Positions 1-7,180 of a stretch of 55,652 nucleotides of DNA are shown piece after piece (the first letter of the stretch is position 1; every line of letters begins with the position of its first letter). The DNA is from Streptobacillus canis. Lineage in GTDB: Bacteria > Fusobacteriota > Fusobacteriia > Fusobacteriales > Leptotrichiaceae. The notes beneath the pieces were generated by a model. The model ran no database searches and was not told the origin of the DNA. It saw nothing but the letters and a program-made list of their open reading frames with translations. The position numbers and the translations under genes are program-made. The stretch is taken from positions 1-55,652 of the forward strand of contig NZ_WOEI01000007.1 in NCBI RefSeq assembly GCF_009733925.1, in the 5' to 3' direction.

Positions 1-76
1 ATTACACAAGATAAAAGAAATATCATAAATACTTAAAATATTTAAACCCTTATTTTTGTTGTACAAAAAAATTAAT

Positions 77-127
77 AAAATAGAAGGAATTATCTAATTT
101 TTTTAGATTAATCCCTTCTATTTTTTT
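77..127. terminator. Bidirectional terminator after the mannose-type PTS operon
   Basis: An imperfect inverted repeat (arms around 78-97 and 104-124, TAGAAGG pairing with CCTTCTA) is flanked by A-runs on the left and T-runs on the right, so it can work on either strand. It lies just beyond the stop of the IIA gene. The first 180 bases hold no gene that I can support. Confidence 0.6.
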
Positions 128-181
128 AAGGAGACTATTGAGGAAGAAAAAAACTCTTACTTTTCAACAGCCCCTTTTATA

Positions 182-604
182 CTATATTCCATCTTCTTCT
201 TCAGATGGTTGTTCTTTAACTTTTAATTCAAAACCTACGATTTCTTCTTTACCAATTTCTAAAGCGAAATTGTATAATTTTTCAACAGTAGAGTAGTCTC
301 TTTCAGATAATACTTCAAGTACCATAGGTAAGTTCATACCTCCAATAACTTTAACATTTTCATGTTTTAAAGTTAATACTGAAGCAGTTTTGAAAGGAGT
401 TCCTCCAGCTATATCAGATAATACTAAAACACCATCTGTAGCTGATAGAATTTCTTTTTCAATTTTTTCTTCTAAAACTTCAGGTGTTACATCTTGAGTA
501 AAGTCTATTGCAACTAACTCTTCAGCAACTCCGTATATTAATTCTACTGATGAATGTATACCAGAAGAAATTTTACCGTGTCCTGTTAATACTACTTTAA
601 TCAT
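182..604 (-). CDS. PTS mannose/sorbose/GalNAc-family EIIA component
   Basis: This 140-residue protein matches the soluble EIIA domain of the mannose PTS family. That domain receives phosphate from HPr on a histidine and passes it to EIIB. The N-terminus carries the VVLTGHGKISSG motif with the likely phosphorylated His9, and SDIAGGTPFKTA near residue 65 is the second hallmark of the family. A clear AAGGAGT site precedes the ATG. It is the last gene of a IIB-IIC-IID-IIA operon, 9 bp after IID. Standalone IIA of this size is normal. The gene order equals that of agaV-agaW-agaE-agaF, so an amino sugar or an uronic-acid disaccharide is a possible substrate, but the sequence does not prove it. Confidence 0.93.
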   Translation of the reverse strand: MIKVVLTGHGKISSGIHSSVELIYGVAEELVAIDFTQDVTPEVLEEKIEKEILSATDGVLVLSDIAGGTPFKTASVLTLKHENVKVIGGMNLPMVLEVLSERDYSTVEKLYNFALEIGKEEIVGFELKVKEQPSEEEDGI

Positions 605-613
605 TTATACTCC

Positions 614-1426
614 TTATATAATACCTAAGTAAGTTCCTACGATACCAATTACTAATGTAATTAATACTAAGTTTAATGGAGATACTTTCTTTCTTAATAA
701 GTATAACATTAAGAATGTATAAGCTACTGGTAATAATTTAGGCATAACTTTGTCAAAGCTTTCTTGTAAGTTAACACTTGCTTCCCCTGCTGGTATAACA
801 ATTTTAGTTGTTAATCCGATGAATGAAGCTATCATAGCACCAACTACTGTTAATCCTAAGATAGTAATTGATTTAGTGAATTTTTGAGTGTTAGCTTTTA
901 ATGTAGCGATAGAGTTAACCCCTGTTTTGTATCCGTAGTGCATTAATCCGAATTTTAAAGCAAATTGCATTGCGTTGAATAATACGAAGAATACTATTGG
1001 TCCAACTATTGATCCTTGTAAAGCAAATGATGCTCCAAGTCCAGCTGAAATTGATAAGAATGTTAACCAGAATAATGAATCTCCTATTCCACCTAAAGGT
1101 CCCATAGTAGAAACTTTAATCGCTCTTATTGTATCTACGTCTTCTTTATTTTCTTCCATTGCAACTACTAATCCTAAGATGAAAGTAATTAATAATGGGT
1201 GAGTGTTAAAGAATTCCATATGCATTTTCATTGATTTAGATAAATCTTCTTTGTTAGTGTGAATTTCTTTTAAAGCAGGGTTTAATGAATATAACCAACC
1301 TGCTGCTTGCATTCTTTCCATGTTGAAAGCACCTTGACAGAAGAAAGAACGTACTGCCATTTTGTTTAACATGCTAGGTGTTACAACTTTTTTAACTTGT
1401 TTGTCTGTGTATTTATTAGATTCCAT
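614..1426 (-). CDS. PTS mannose/sorbose/GalNAc-family EIID component
   Basis: This membrane component of a mannose-family permease works with EIIC to move the sugar across the inner membrane during phosphorylation. Family features are the MAVRSFFCQGAFNMERMQ segment near the N-terminus, MGPLGGIGDSLFW in the middle and several hydrophobic segments in the C-terminal half. I place the start at the ATG at 1426, giving 270 residues, because a TGAGGAGGA ribosome site lies just before it; an ATG five codons upstream has no such site. The start overlaps the end of the IIC gene by 11 bases, which suggests translational coupling. Length is normal for EIID. Confidence 0.93.
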   Translation of the reverse strand: MESNKYTDKQVKKVVTPSMLNKMAVRSFFCQGAFNMERMQAAGWLYSLNPALKEIHTNKEDLSKSMKMHMEFFNTHPLLITFILGLVVAMEENKEDVDTIRAIKVSTMGPLGGIGDSLFWLTFLSISAGLGASFALQGSIVGPIVFFVLFNAMQFALKFGLMHYGYKTGVNSIATLKANTQKFTKSITILGLTVVGAMIASFIGLTTKIVIPAGEASVNLQESFDKVMPKLLPVAYTFLMLYLLRKKVSPLNLVLITLVIGIVGTYLGII

Positions 1427-2183
1427 TTTCTTCCTCCTCATTTCTTACAACTTCTACTGCTTTAGAAGAGTTTGAATAATAATCATATAAAGCTATTGAG
1501 ATTGCAACTAATGTAACTGCAACTAAGTCTAATTTTAAGTATGCAGCTAATACGAATCCTGCTATTAAGAATCCAAAGTATTCTTTTTTAAGCATGATGT
1601 TTAATAATAATGCAAACCCTATAGCAGGCATCATTCCACCAGCTGTACCGAATCCAGCTACTAATTTTTCAGGTAATGCTTCTATAATAGCTTTTACTGA
1701 ATCTGCTCCGAAGTAAACGAATAAGAATGTAACTCCACCGAATAATACGAATCTGATTAATAATTGAATGTAAACTAATCTGTCAACACCAGCTGGGTTA
1801 GCTTCTTCTGCAGCTTGATCCCCAAATTTCATCATACCTGAATATAATGAGAACATTAAAGTAACTATCATTTGTCCTATTACTCCTAATGGGAACACGA
1901 TTCCTATAGCTTCTTGAGCTTGTAATCCTGATAATAGAGCTAATGAAACACCGAAAATACCTCCAACAACTATGTTAGGCGGTTGAGCACCTGCTAATGG
2001 AACTAGTCCCATCCAAACAAGCTCTAAGCTTCCTCCTACCATTAATCCTGTTTTAACATCGCCTAAGATTAACCCTATGATTAACCCTGAGAATATTGGT
2101 CTGTGGAATGTTTGAAGTCCATCAAATTGTTCAATTCCAGCAAATCCAGCCCATATAGCGATTAAAATTGCTTTTAATAACAT
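1416..2183 (-). CDS. PTS mannose/sorbose/GalNAc-family EIIC component
   Basis: This 255-residue integral membrane protein is the translocation partner of EIID. It contains about seven hydrophobic segments, and family signatures include GIEQFDGLQTFHRPI near residue 16 and GLMVGGSLELVWMGLVPLAGA near residue 47. AAAGGAGAGG precedes the ATG. It sits between IIB (18 bp away) and IID (overlapping), so the permease subunits are made from one transcript. The protein ends in a short acidic tail. The subunit assignment is secure; the transported sugar is not known from sequence. Confidence 0.93.
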   Translation of the reverse strand: MLLKAILIAIWAGFAGIEQFDGLQTFHRPIFSGLIIGLILGDVKTGLMVGGSLELVWMGLVPLAGAQPPNIVVGGIFGVSLALLSGLQAQEAIGIVFPLGVIGQMIVTLMFSLYSGMMKFGDQAAEEANPAGVDRLVYIQLLIRFVLFGGVTFLFVYFGADSVKAIIEALPEKLVAGFGTAGGMMPAIGFALLLNIMLKKEYFGFLIAGFVLAAYLKLDLVAVTLVAISIALYDYYSNSSKAVEVVRNEEEENGI

Positions 2184-2201
2184 AAAGATTCCTCTCCTTT
2201 A

Positions 2202-2675
2202 CTATAATAAATTAATTAATTCCTGACCTTTATCTGTTGGTACCCCTTTAATTGTAAGCTTGATACCGTAGCTTGATATTTTTTTAAGAACTTCTCTATC
2301 ATCATCATCTACAGAAACTGTAGGAGTGATTTGAGTTTTCCCTTCAGCAAAGTGCATGTTTCCAACTATCCACTCATCTAATTTTAATCCTAATTCAGTT
2401 AGTCTTAAAACATCTTGTGGAGTTTTACATACTAATAAGATTTTTTGGCTTGGTGAAGCCTTGTGTATTACTGCAGCTGTTTTTTCAACTGAGAAATATC
2501 TAGTTTGTATCCCTTCTGGAACAACCATGTCCATTAGTGATTGTTGTACAGTATTTGTAGCAACCTCGTCATTTGCAACTAAAATTAAGTTTGCTTGTAA
2601 ACTGTTAACCCATGTCATTCCAACTTGTCCATGAATAAGACGATTGTCTATTCTTGCAGCTAAAATATTTGGCAT
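2202..2675 (-). CDS. PTS mannose/sorbose/GalNAc-family EIIB component
   Basis: This 157-residue cytoplasmic EIIB protein takes phosphate from EIIA and gives it to the incoming sugar. The N-terminal RIDNRLIHGQVGMTW motif contains the phosphorylated histidine (His15). The rest, including NLILVANDEVA and VPEGI, fits the family over its full length. AAGGAGGAATATT stands before the ATG. It is the first gene of the operon. A strong promoter lies about 65-90 bases upstream with a repeated GTGCATA motif in the leader. It is not a fused IIAB protein, unlike E. coli ManX, which again resembles the GalNAc/sorbose subgroup. Confidence 0.93.
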   Translation of the reverse strand: MPNILAARIDNRLIHGQVGMTWVNSLQANLILVANDEVATNTVQQSLMDMVVPEGIQTRYFSVEKTAAVIHKASPSQKILLVCKTPQDVLRLTELGLKLDEWIVGNMHFAEGKTQITPTVSVDDDDREVLKKISSYGIKLTIKGVPTDKGQELINLL

Positions 2676-2700
2676 AATATTCCTCCTTAAATTTTTATTA

Positions 2701-2719
2701 GGTGCATAAGGTGCATACC
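2701..2719 (-). promoter_or_regulatory. Repeated GTGCATA motif in PTS leader, possible operator
   Basis: Two copies of GTGCATA, one directly after the other with two bases between, lie between the predicted transcription start and the IIB ribosome site. The second copy forms a small palindrome (GGTATGCACC on the minus strand). The position fits a repressor site, for example for a GntR- or DeoR-type sugar regulator, but no such regulator gene is present in the window. Confidence 0.3.
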
Positions 2720-2738
2720 ACTGTCACCGCTTAACTTA

Positions 2739-2766
2739 ATTATAGTTTGTTTTTTCATTTTGTCAA
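2739..2766 (-). promoter_or_regulatory. Sigma70-type promoter of the mannose-family PTS operon
   Basis: On the minus strand a perfect TTGACA (2761-2766) is followed after 16 bases by a perfect TATAAT (2739-2744). It reads into the IIB gene with a leader of roughly 55 bases. It is one of the strongest consensus promoters in the window. Confidence 0.8.
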
Positions 2767-2965
2767 TATCAAACATGAAAAAAATTTTCATTTTTTTGTA
2801 AACCTCTTTTATTAATCTTTGAATAAACTAAGTAAAAACAAATCTTCGAGATATTAAACTAAAATTTCAAAAAACACTGAAAATCTTTTTTACAGGATTT
2901 TAATAAGTGGTTAATCTGCTAAAATTTTTATTAAAACAAGAAATTTATCTTGACTATTGTAAATG

Positions 2966-2990
2966 AAAAAACACTGAAAAAATTTCAGTG
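2966..2990 (-). terminator. Terminator of the glucose-family PTS gene
   Basis: On the minus strand CACTGAAA pairs with TTTCAGTG (2972-2979 with 2983-2990) and a run of six T follows. It lies 30 bases past the stop of the IIBC gene. The rest of 2767-2965 is AT-rich with no gene that I can see. Confidence 0.8.
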
Positions 2991-3020
2991 CTTTTTCTAT
3001 TTATAAAATATTATATGAGA

Positions 3021-4487
3021 CTATAATATTTTTTTTAGTTCATTTGCTGCAAATTCAACTTTTGATCCAACTATTACTTGAACGTGAGTAGGACTAATTA
3101 CTGATACTCCAAATGCTCCTGAAGATTTGATTAATTTTTCATCTATTTTAGAAGAATCTTTAACATCAAGTCTTAATCTTGTAGCACAGTTATCAACTGA
3201 TACTAAGTTTTCTCTTCCACCTAATCCATTTAAAATAACTTCAGCCATTGCAGCAAATTTATTTGATCCAGAAGTGTGAGTAGTAGTTTCTACAACTTCA
3301 TCTTCTCTTCCAGGTGTTTTTAAGTTAAATGTTTTAATTGCTCCATAGAATACTGCAAAGTAAATAGCAGCAAATACTAGACCAATTGGGATTAATAATA
3401 GAGGGTTATTAGCATTAGGGTTTCTTAAACTTAATACGAAATCCACAAGTCCAGCACTGAATCCAAATCCAGCTGTTGAACCTATAGTTGCTACAACTAC
3501 CATTGAAACAGCAGTTAATGCAGCATGTAATAAGTATAATACTGGTGCAACGAACATGAATGCGAATTCTAATGGTTCAGTAACTCCAGTGAAGAATGAT
3601 GCAACACCAGCTGCTAACATTAATGATCCAATTTCAGATTTTCTTTCAGGTTTAGCTGTTGCATAAATTGCAAGTCCTGCTGCAGGTAATCCAAACATCA
3701 TTACAGGGAAGAATCCGGCTTGATACATACCAACTCTATAAGTTCCTTCAACTACTGCAGGTAAATCTTTTAATGCATCAGCAGGGTTACCCCAGAATCT
3801 TCCTATATCGTTGATTCCAATTAAGTTGAACCAGAAGATTGCGTTTAATGTGTGGTGTAATCCAACTGGGATTAATAATCTGTTTAAGAATCCATATATA
3901 CCAGCACCAACTGCACCCATTGCAGCAAATTTAACTCCAAATGTTTGTAATCCAGAGAATATTACTGGCCAAACATAGAATAATACTCCAGAAACTAATA
4001 CCATTACAGCTGATGTAATGATAGGAACTAATCTTTTACCACTGAAGAATGCTAAGAATTCAGGTAATTCAGTTTTACTGAAGTTATTATATATTATTGA
4101 AGCAATAACCCCAGATAAAATACCAATGAATTGGTTGTTGATTTTACCGAAAGCTGCTGGAACTTCTTCTACAGGAATTCCTTTAAGTTGAGCAACTGCA
4201 CCTGTTGAAAGTAATGTTGTAACTACTAAGAATGCTACAAGTCCTGATAAAGCTGCTGATCCATCTCTATCATCTGACATTCCTAAAGCAACCCCAACTG
4301 CAAATAAGATAGACATACTATCTATTATAGATGCACCAGTTTTGATTAAGAATGCTGCCATAGCACTGTTTCCGCCCCATCCAGTAGGGTCAATAAAGTA
4401 TCCAACTCCCATTAAAAGAGCTGCTGCAGGTAATACTGCCACTGGTAACATTAATGATTTACCAAGTTTTTGTAAGTATTTCATCAT
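3021..4487 (-). CDS. PTS glucose/N-acetylglucosamine-family EIIBC (EIICB) permease
   Basis: This 488-residue PTS permease consists of an N-terminal IIC membrane domain (residues about 1-385, around ten hydrophobic segments) and a C-terminal IIB domain (about 410-488). The IIB phosphorylation site is Cys434 in NCATRLR. IIC hallmarks include GKRLVPI, GLHHTLNAIFW, GVTEPLEF and the linker NLKTPGRED. It imports and phosphorylates glucose, GlcNAc or a related hexose; the linker and GKRLVPI occur in both PtsG and NagE, so I do not choose. No IIA domain is attached, so it must borrow a IIA encoded elsewhere. An AAAGAGG site precedes the ATG-ATG start. The gene is monocistronic with its own terminator. 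Confidence 0.9.
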   Translation of the reverse strand: MMKYLQKLGKSLMLPVAVLPAAALLMGVGYFIDPTGWGGNSAMAAFLIKTGASIIDSMSILFAVGVALGMSDDRDGSAALSGLVAFLVVTTLLSTGAVAQLKGIPVEEVPAAFGKINNQFIGILSGVIASIIYNNFSKTELPEFLAFFSGKRLVPIITSAVMVLVSGVLFYVWPVIFSGLQTFGVKFAAMGAVGAGIYGFLNRLLIPVGLHHTLNAIFWFNLIGINDIGRFWGNPADALKDLPAVVEGTYRVGMYQAGFFPVMMFGLPAAGLAIYATAKPERKSEIGSLMLAAGVASFFTGVTEPLEFAFMFVAPVLYLLHAALTAVSMVVVATIGSTAGFGFSAGLVDFVLSLRNPNANNPLLLIPIGLVFAAIYFAVFYGAIKTFNLKTPGREDEVVETTTHTSGSNKFAAMAEVILNGLGGRENLVSVDNCATRLRLDVKDSSKIDEKLIKSSGAFGVSVISPTHVQVIVGSKVEFAANELKKIL

Positions 4488-4661
4488 ACATTTATACCTC
4501 TTTCCTTAAAATATAAAAATTTACAATAATAATATACACAAAATGCAAAAAACTATGTATATACTTTTTTTGATAAAATAGCTATCTTTTTTAAGTTGAA
4601 AAACTAAAAGTGTCAAAAACCCTTTTTTTCTTACTGTTAGAAAAAAATGACTTTTTTAACT

Positions 4662-4727
4662 AAAAAAAAGAAGTGGAAATAAAAAGTACCGAAAGCCTTG
4701 TAAAAAAGCTATTGGTACTCACCACTT
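4662..4727 (-). terminator. Terminator of the potD-like gene
   Basis: On the minus strand a compound hairpin forms: AAGTGG pairs with CCACTT, AGTACC with GGTACT and AGC with GCT. Eight T follow. It starts three bases after the potD stop codon. The remaining sequence up to 4661 is the upstream region of the IIBC gene; I see no convincing -35/-10 pair there. Confidence 0.8.
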
Positions 4728-4729
4728 AT

Positions 4730-5755
4730 TTATTTAACTTTAATTTCATTCCAAATTTTGTCTTGTTTTTCTTTAGCTTCATCATCTAATGCATTAGGCA
4801 ATGTAGAATTTTCTAAAACATAGTCTAGTTCTAGAATTGGAGCCTTATTAGCTTTAATATGTGCAAAAATACTTGGTGTTTTAAATTGATCAAGTACTTT
4901 AACAAAGTTTTCTGGTTGATATAAGAAGTTTAAGAACTTATATGCATTTTCCTTATTAGGAGCATCTTTTAATAAAGCCATAGTATCTATATACATCATA
5001 GCTCCTTTAGGTAAATAGTAAGTATATTCTTTAAATTCTTCCTCATCAATTTCATAAAATACATCTTGATATCCGTGTACTGCTACAAATTCTCCTGTTG
5101 TTAAGCCTTTACCGTATGTTACATTTTCAAATTTAGCAATATTTTCTTTCCACAATAAGATTAAATTTTTAGCTTCTTGTAACTCATTATCATTTTTTGA
5201 ATCAGATGGATATCCTAAATATTGAAGAGCCATTCCAATAACTTCTCTTGAATCATCAAGTATAGTCATTCTTGACTTATATGCTGGATCAAGTAAGATA
5301 TCTAAACTTCTTTCTTTAGCATATTTTGGATCTACTGAATCATTTTTTAAACTTATACCAGTTGCAAATATGTTATATGGTATAGTGTATTCTAGGTTTT
5401 CATCATAAGTTTTTAATAAGTCTTTTGAAATAGTAATATTTTCAAATACGTTGCCAAACTTAGATTTGTCTAGTTTTTCTAAGAAATCATTATCTCTCAA
5501 TACTTTAATAAAATCTGTTGATGGAGAAATGATATCATATTCCTTAACTCCTGATAATAATTTAGAAAGCATAACATCGTTAGTGTCATAGAAACTTATG
5601 TTAACTTTTATACCAGTTTCTTTTTCAAAATCTTCAAAAATTTCATCTGGTACGAAAGATTCCCATGTATAGATGTTTAAAACTTCCTTTTTTTCACTGT
5701 TTATACCACAGCTGATTAAAACAAAAAACATTAATAAATAAATTAATCTTTTCAT
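4730..5755 (-). CDS. potD: Spermidine/putrescine-type ABC transporter substrate-binding lipoprotein
   Basis: This 341-residue PotD/PotF-family solute-binding protein is anchored to the membrane as a lipoprotein. The signal peptide ends in a lipobox with Cys16 (FVLISC). The fold starts with the typical LNIYTWESFVPDEIFEDFE, followed by SFYDTNDVMLSKL and YDIISPSTDF. The distal ligand region reads MMYIDTMALLKDA: the binding Asp is kept, while the Trp of E. coli PotD appears to be Tyr. I chose the ATG at 5755 because GGAAGG lies at the right distance; a GTG two codons earlier overlaps that site. No potA, potB or potC gene is nearby, so its permease is elsewhere or it serves another use. The gene has its own promoter and terminator. 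Confidence 0.85.
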   Translation of the reverse strand: MKRLIYLLMFFVLISCGINSEKKEVLNIYTWESFVPDEIFEDFEKETGIKVNISFYDTNDVMLSKLLSGVKEYDIISPSTDFIKVLRDNDFLEKLDKSKFGNVFENITISKDLLKTYDENLEYTIPYNIFATGISLKNDSVDPKYAKERSLDILLDPAYKSRMTILDDSREVIGMALQYLGYPSDSKNDNELQEAKNLILLWKENIAKFENVTYGKGLTTGEFVAVHGYQDVFYEIDEEEFKEYTYYLPKGAMMYIDTMALLKDAPNKENAYKFLNFLYQPENFVKVLDQFKTPSIFAHIKANKAPILELDYVLENSTLPNALDDEAKEKQDKIWNEIKVK

Positions 5756-5789
5756 TGTCACCTTCCTTCTTTCTATTTGATATTAATAT

Positions 5790-5818
5790 ATAGTATCAAA
5801 AAAAATAATAAATTTCAA
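5790..5818 (-). promoter_or_regulatory. Promoter of the potD-like gene
   Basis: On the minus strand TTGAAA (5813-5818) and TACTAT (5790-5795) are separated by 17 bases. The -35 box directly abuts the -35 box of the divergent promoter for the membrane-protein operon. Confidence 0.55.
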
Positions 5819-5847
5819 TTGATTTTATTTGTGATAATAGATATAAT
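5819..5847 (+). promoter_or_regulatory. Promoter of the membrane-protein and symporter operon
   Basis: TTGATT (5819-5824) and a perfect TATAAT (5842-5847) are separated by 17 bases. The transcript would start near 5854, just before the strong GAAGGAGGG ribosome site at 5865-5873. Confidence 0.6.
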
Positions 5848-5878
5848 ACAATAGACAAATGAAAGAAGGAGGGATTTT

Positions 5879-6475
5879 ATTTTAAGTAAAATTTTTGAAA
5901 TATATTATAAGAATTTTATAATAATATTAATCGGAGTAATACTTTGTTCAATTATTCCTTTTGCTGTATCAATGATTGAATCAATTTTTATATTTCCTTT
6001 TTTAGTTTTACTTTTGATTATTTTTAGATCAATAATGGCAGTTTTTATTTTAAACTTTATCAAGTTGAATATATATAGTAGAAAAGGGATATATATTTTA
6101 TTATCAATAGTAATAAATATATTTAATATACTTTTTATAATGTTTGAGACTATTCCTTTATATTTATTTTTTTCTTTTGTATCTAATTCATTATTCTTTT
6201 CTGGTTATGTTTTGAAGAATAATGATAAAAAAATAGTATATAATTTTGATTTATTCTTAAGTTTTATTGATAATAAGGGAATGAAATTTATGAAATATTC
6301 AATGGTATTTTTTACAGTGTACATTATTGTTTGGTATTTATGGTATTTTTTTGGTAGTGGAAATAAAATTGTAATGTTAAGATATCTATTTGAAAATATA
6401 TTTATTATACCTTTAATGATAATATTATTGATAGAATTAACGGATGAATATATAAATGAAAAAATTAAGGAGTGA
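5879..6475 (+). CDS. Small polytopic membrane protein with probable AUU start
   Basis: I do not recognise the family. The protein is almost entirely hydrophobic with about five membrane segments and a charged C-terminal tail. The first in-frame ATG (5972) has no ribosome site and would cut into the first membrane segment. The only strong site, GAAGGAGGG, ends five bases before an ATT codon at 5879. Reading from there gives ILSKIFEIYYKNF, which resembles the N-terminus of the next gene (ILKNIFNTFFANF). I therefore infer AUU initiation and about 198 residues. The gene overlaps its neighbour by 4 bases. The two proteins look like diverged paralogues and may form a hetero-oligomeric membrane complex; function is unknown. 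Confidence 0.55.
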   Translation: MLSKIFEIYYKNFIIILIGVILCSIIPFAVSMIESIFIFPFLVLLLIIFRSIMAVFILNFIKLNIYSRKGIYILLSIVINIFNILFIMFETIPLYLFFSFVSNSLFFSGYVLKNNDKKIVYNFDLFLSFIDNKGMKFMKYSMVFFTVYIIVWYLWYFFGSGNKIVMLRYLFENIFIIPLMIILLIELTDEYINEKIKE

Positions 6476-7164
6476 TTATTATTTTAAAGAACATTTTTAA
6501 TACATTTTTTGCAAATTTTTGGTATATTTTATTTATGCAATTAATTTTTGTAGGAGGACCTCTATTTTTAGCTTATTATTCTATTTTTAATCAGAATTTA
6601 AATTTTATATATTTTACTTGGGTACTAGTATTGATCTTTACTATATTTTTACAACTTAAATTTATTGAGAGATTTAGTGGAAGAAAGTTTGGGAAAAAGA
6701 TATTATTATATTTTGTGATAAGCTTAATAATTAATTTTATTTTTAGTATTTTAATTGGATTTTTAAGTATGTATTCAAGTGTTGTTGGATTTCTGTGGTT
6801 TATTATATCATCATTGTATATTACATATTTTGTCATATTAATTAATTATGATAATATAAATGTTAAAGAAGTTTTTTTGGATTTTATTAAGAAAAAGTAT
6901 TTAAAATATATTAAGTATATACTAATATTTATTTTTATTTTAATTTTATTAAATTTAGTATTAGGGATTGTTCTATATTTCCTTATTTTTAGTTATTTAA
7001 ATATTCAGGGGGCAACAGCTGTAGTGTATATCTTTTTATTTTTATTAACTGGAATAATTTTTTTTAGTATATCTTTCATTACTATACCAATAGATATAAT
7101 ATTAATACAAAAACTTTTAGAAGAATATAGAAGTGAAAAAGAAGTAATTGAAATAAAAGAATAA
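6472..7164 (+). CDS. Small polytopic membrane protein, paralogue of the upstream gene
   Basis: This protein of about 227-230 residues has some six hydrophobic segments and a charged tail (EEYRSEKEVIEIKE). I do not recognise it. A GTG at 6472 overlaps the previous stop codon, but the ribosome site AAGGAG (6467-6472) overlaps that GTG and instead lies five to eight bases before ATT codons at 6478 and 6481. From 6481 the protein begins ILKNIFNTFFANFW, matching the paralogue upstream. The true start is thus either the GTG or, as I think likelier, an AUU. It is followed 16 bp later by the symporter gene, so all three are probably co-transcribed. Confidence 0.6.
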   Translation: MIIILKNIFNTFFANFWYILFMQLIFVGGPLFLAYYSIFNQNLNFIYFTWVLVLIFTIFLQLKFIERFSGRKFGKKILLYFVISLIINFIFSILIGFLSMYSSVVGFLWFIISSLYITYFVILINYDNINVKEVFLDFIKKKYLKYIKYILIFIFILILLNLVLGIVLYFLIFSYLNIQGATAVVYIFLFLLTGIIFFSISFITIPIDIILIQKLLEEYRSEKEVIEIKE

Positions 7165-7180
7165 AAACATAGGAGGTAAA

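Noticed and set aside
975..1202. 75-codon plus-strand frame opposite the EIID gene
   Set aside because: Lies fully inside a well-supported PTS gene on the other strand and has no ribosome site.
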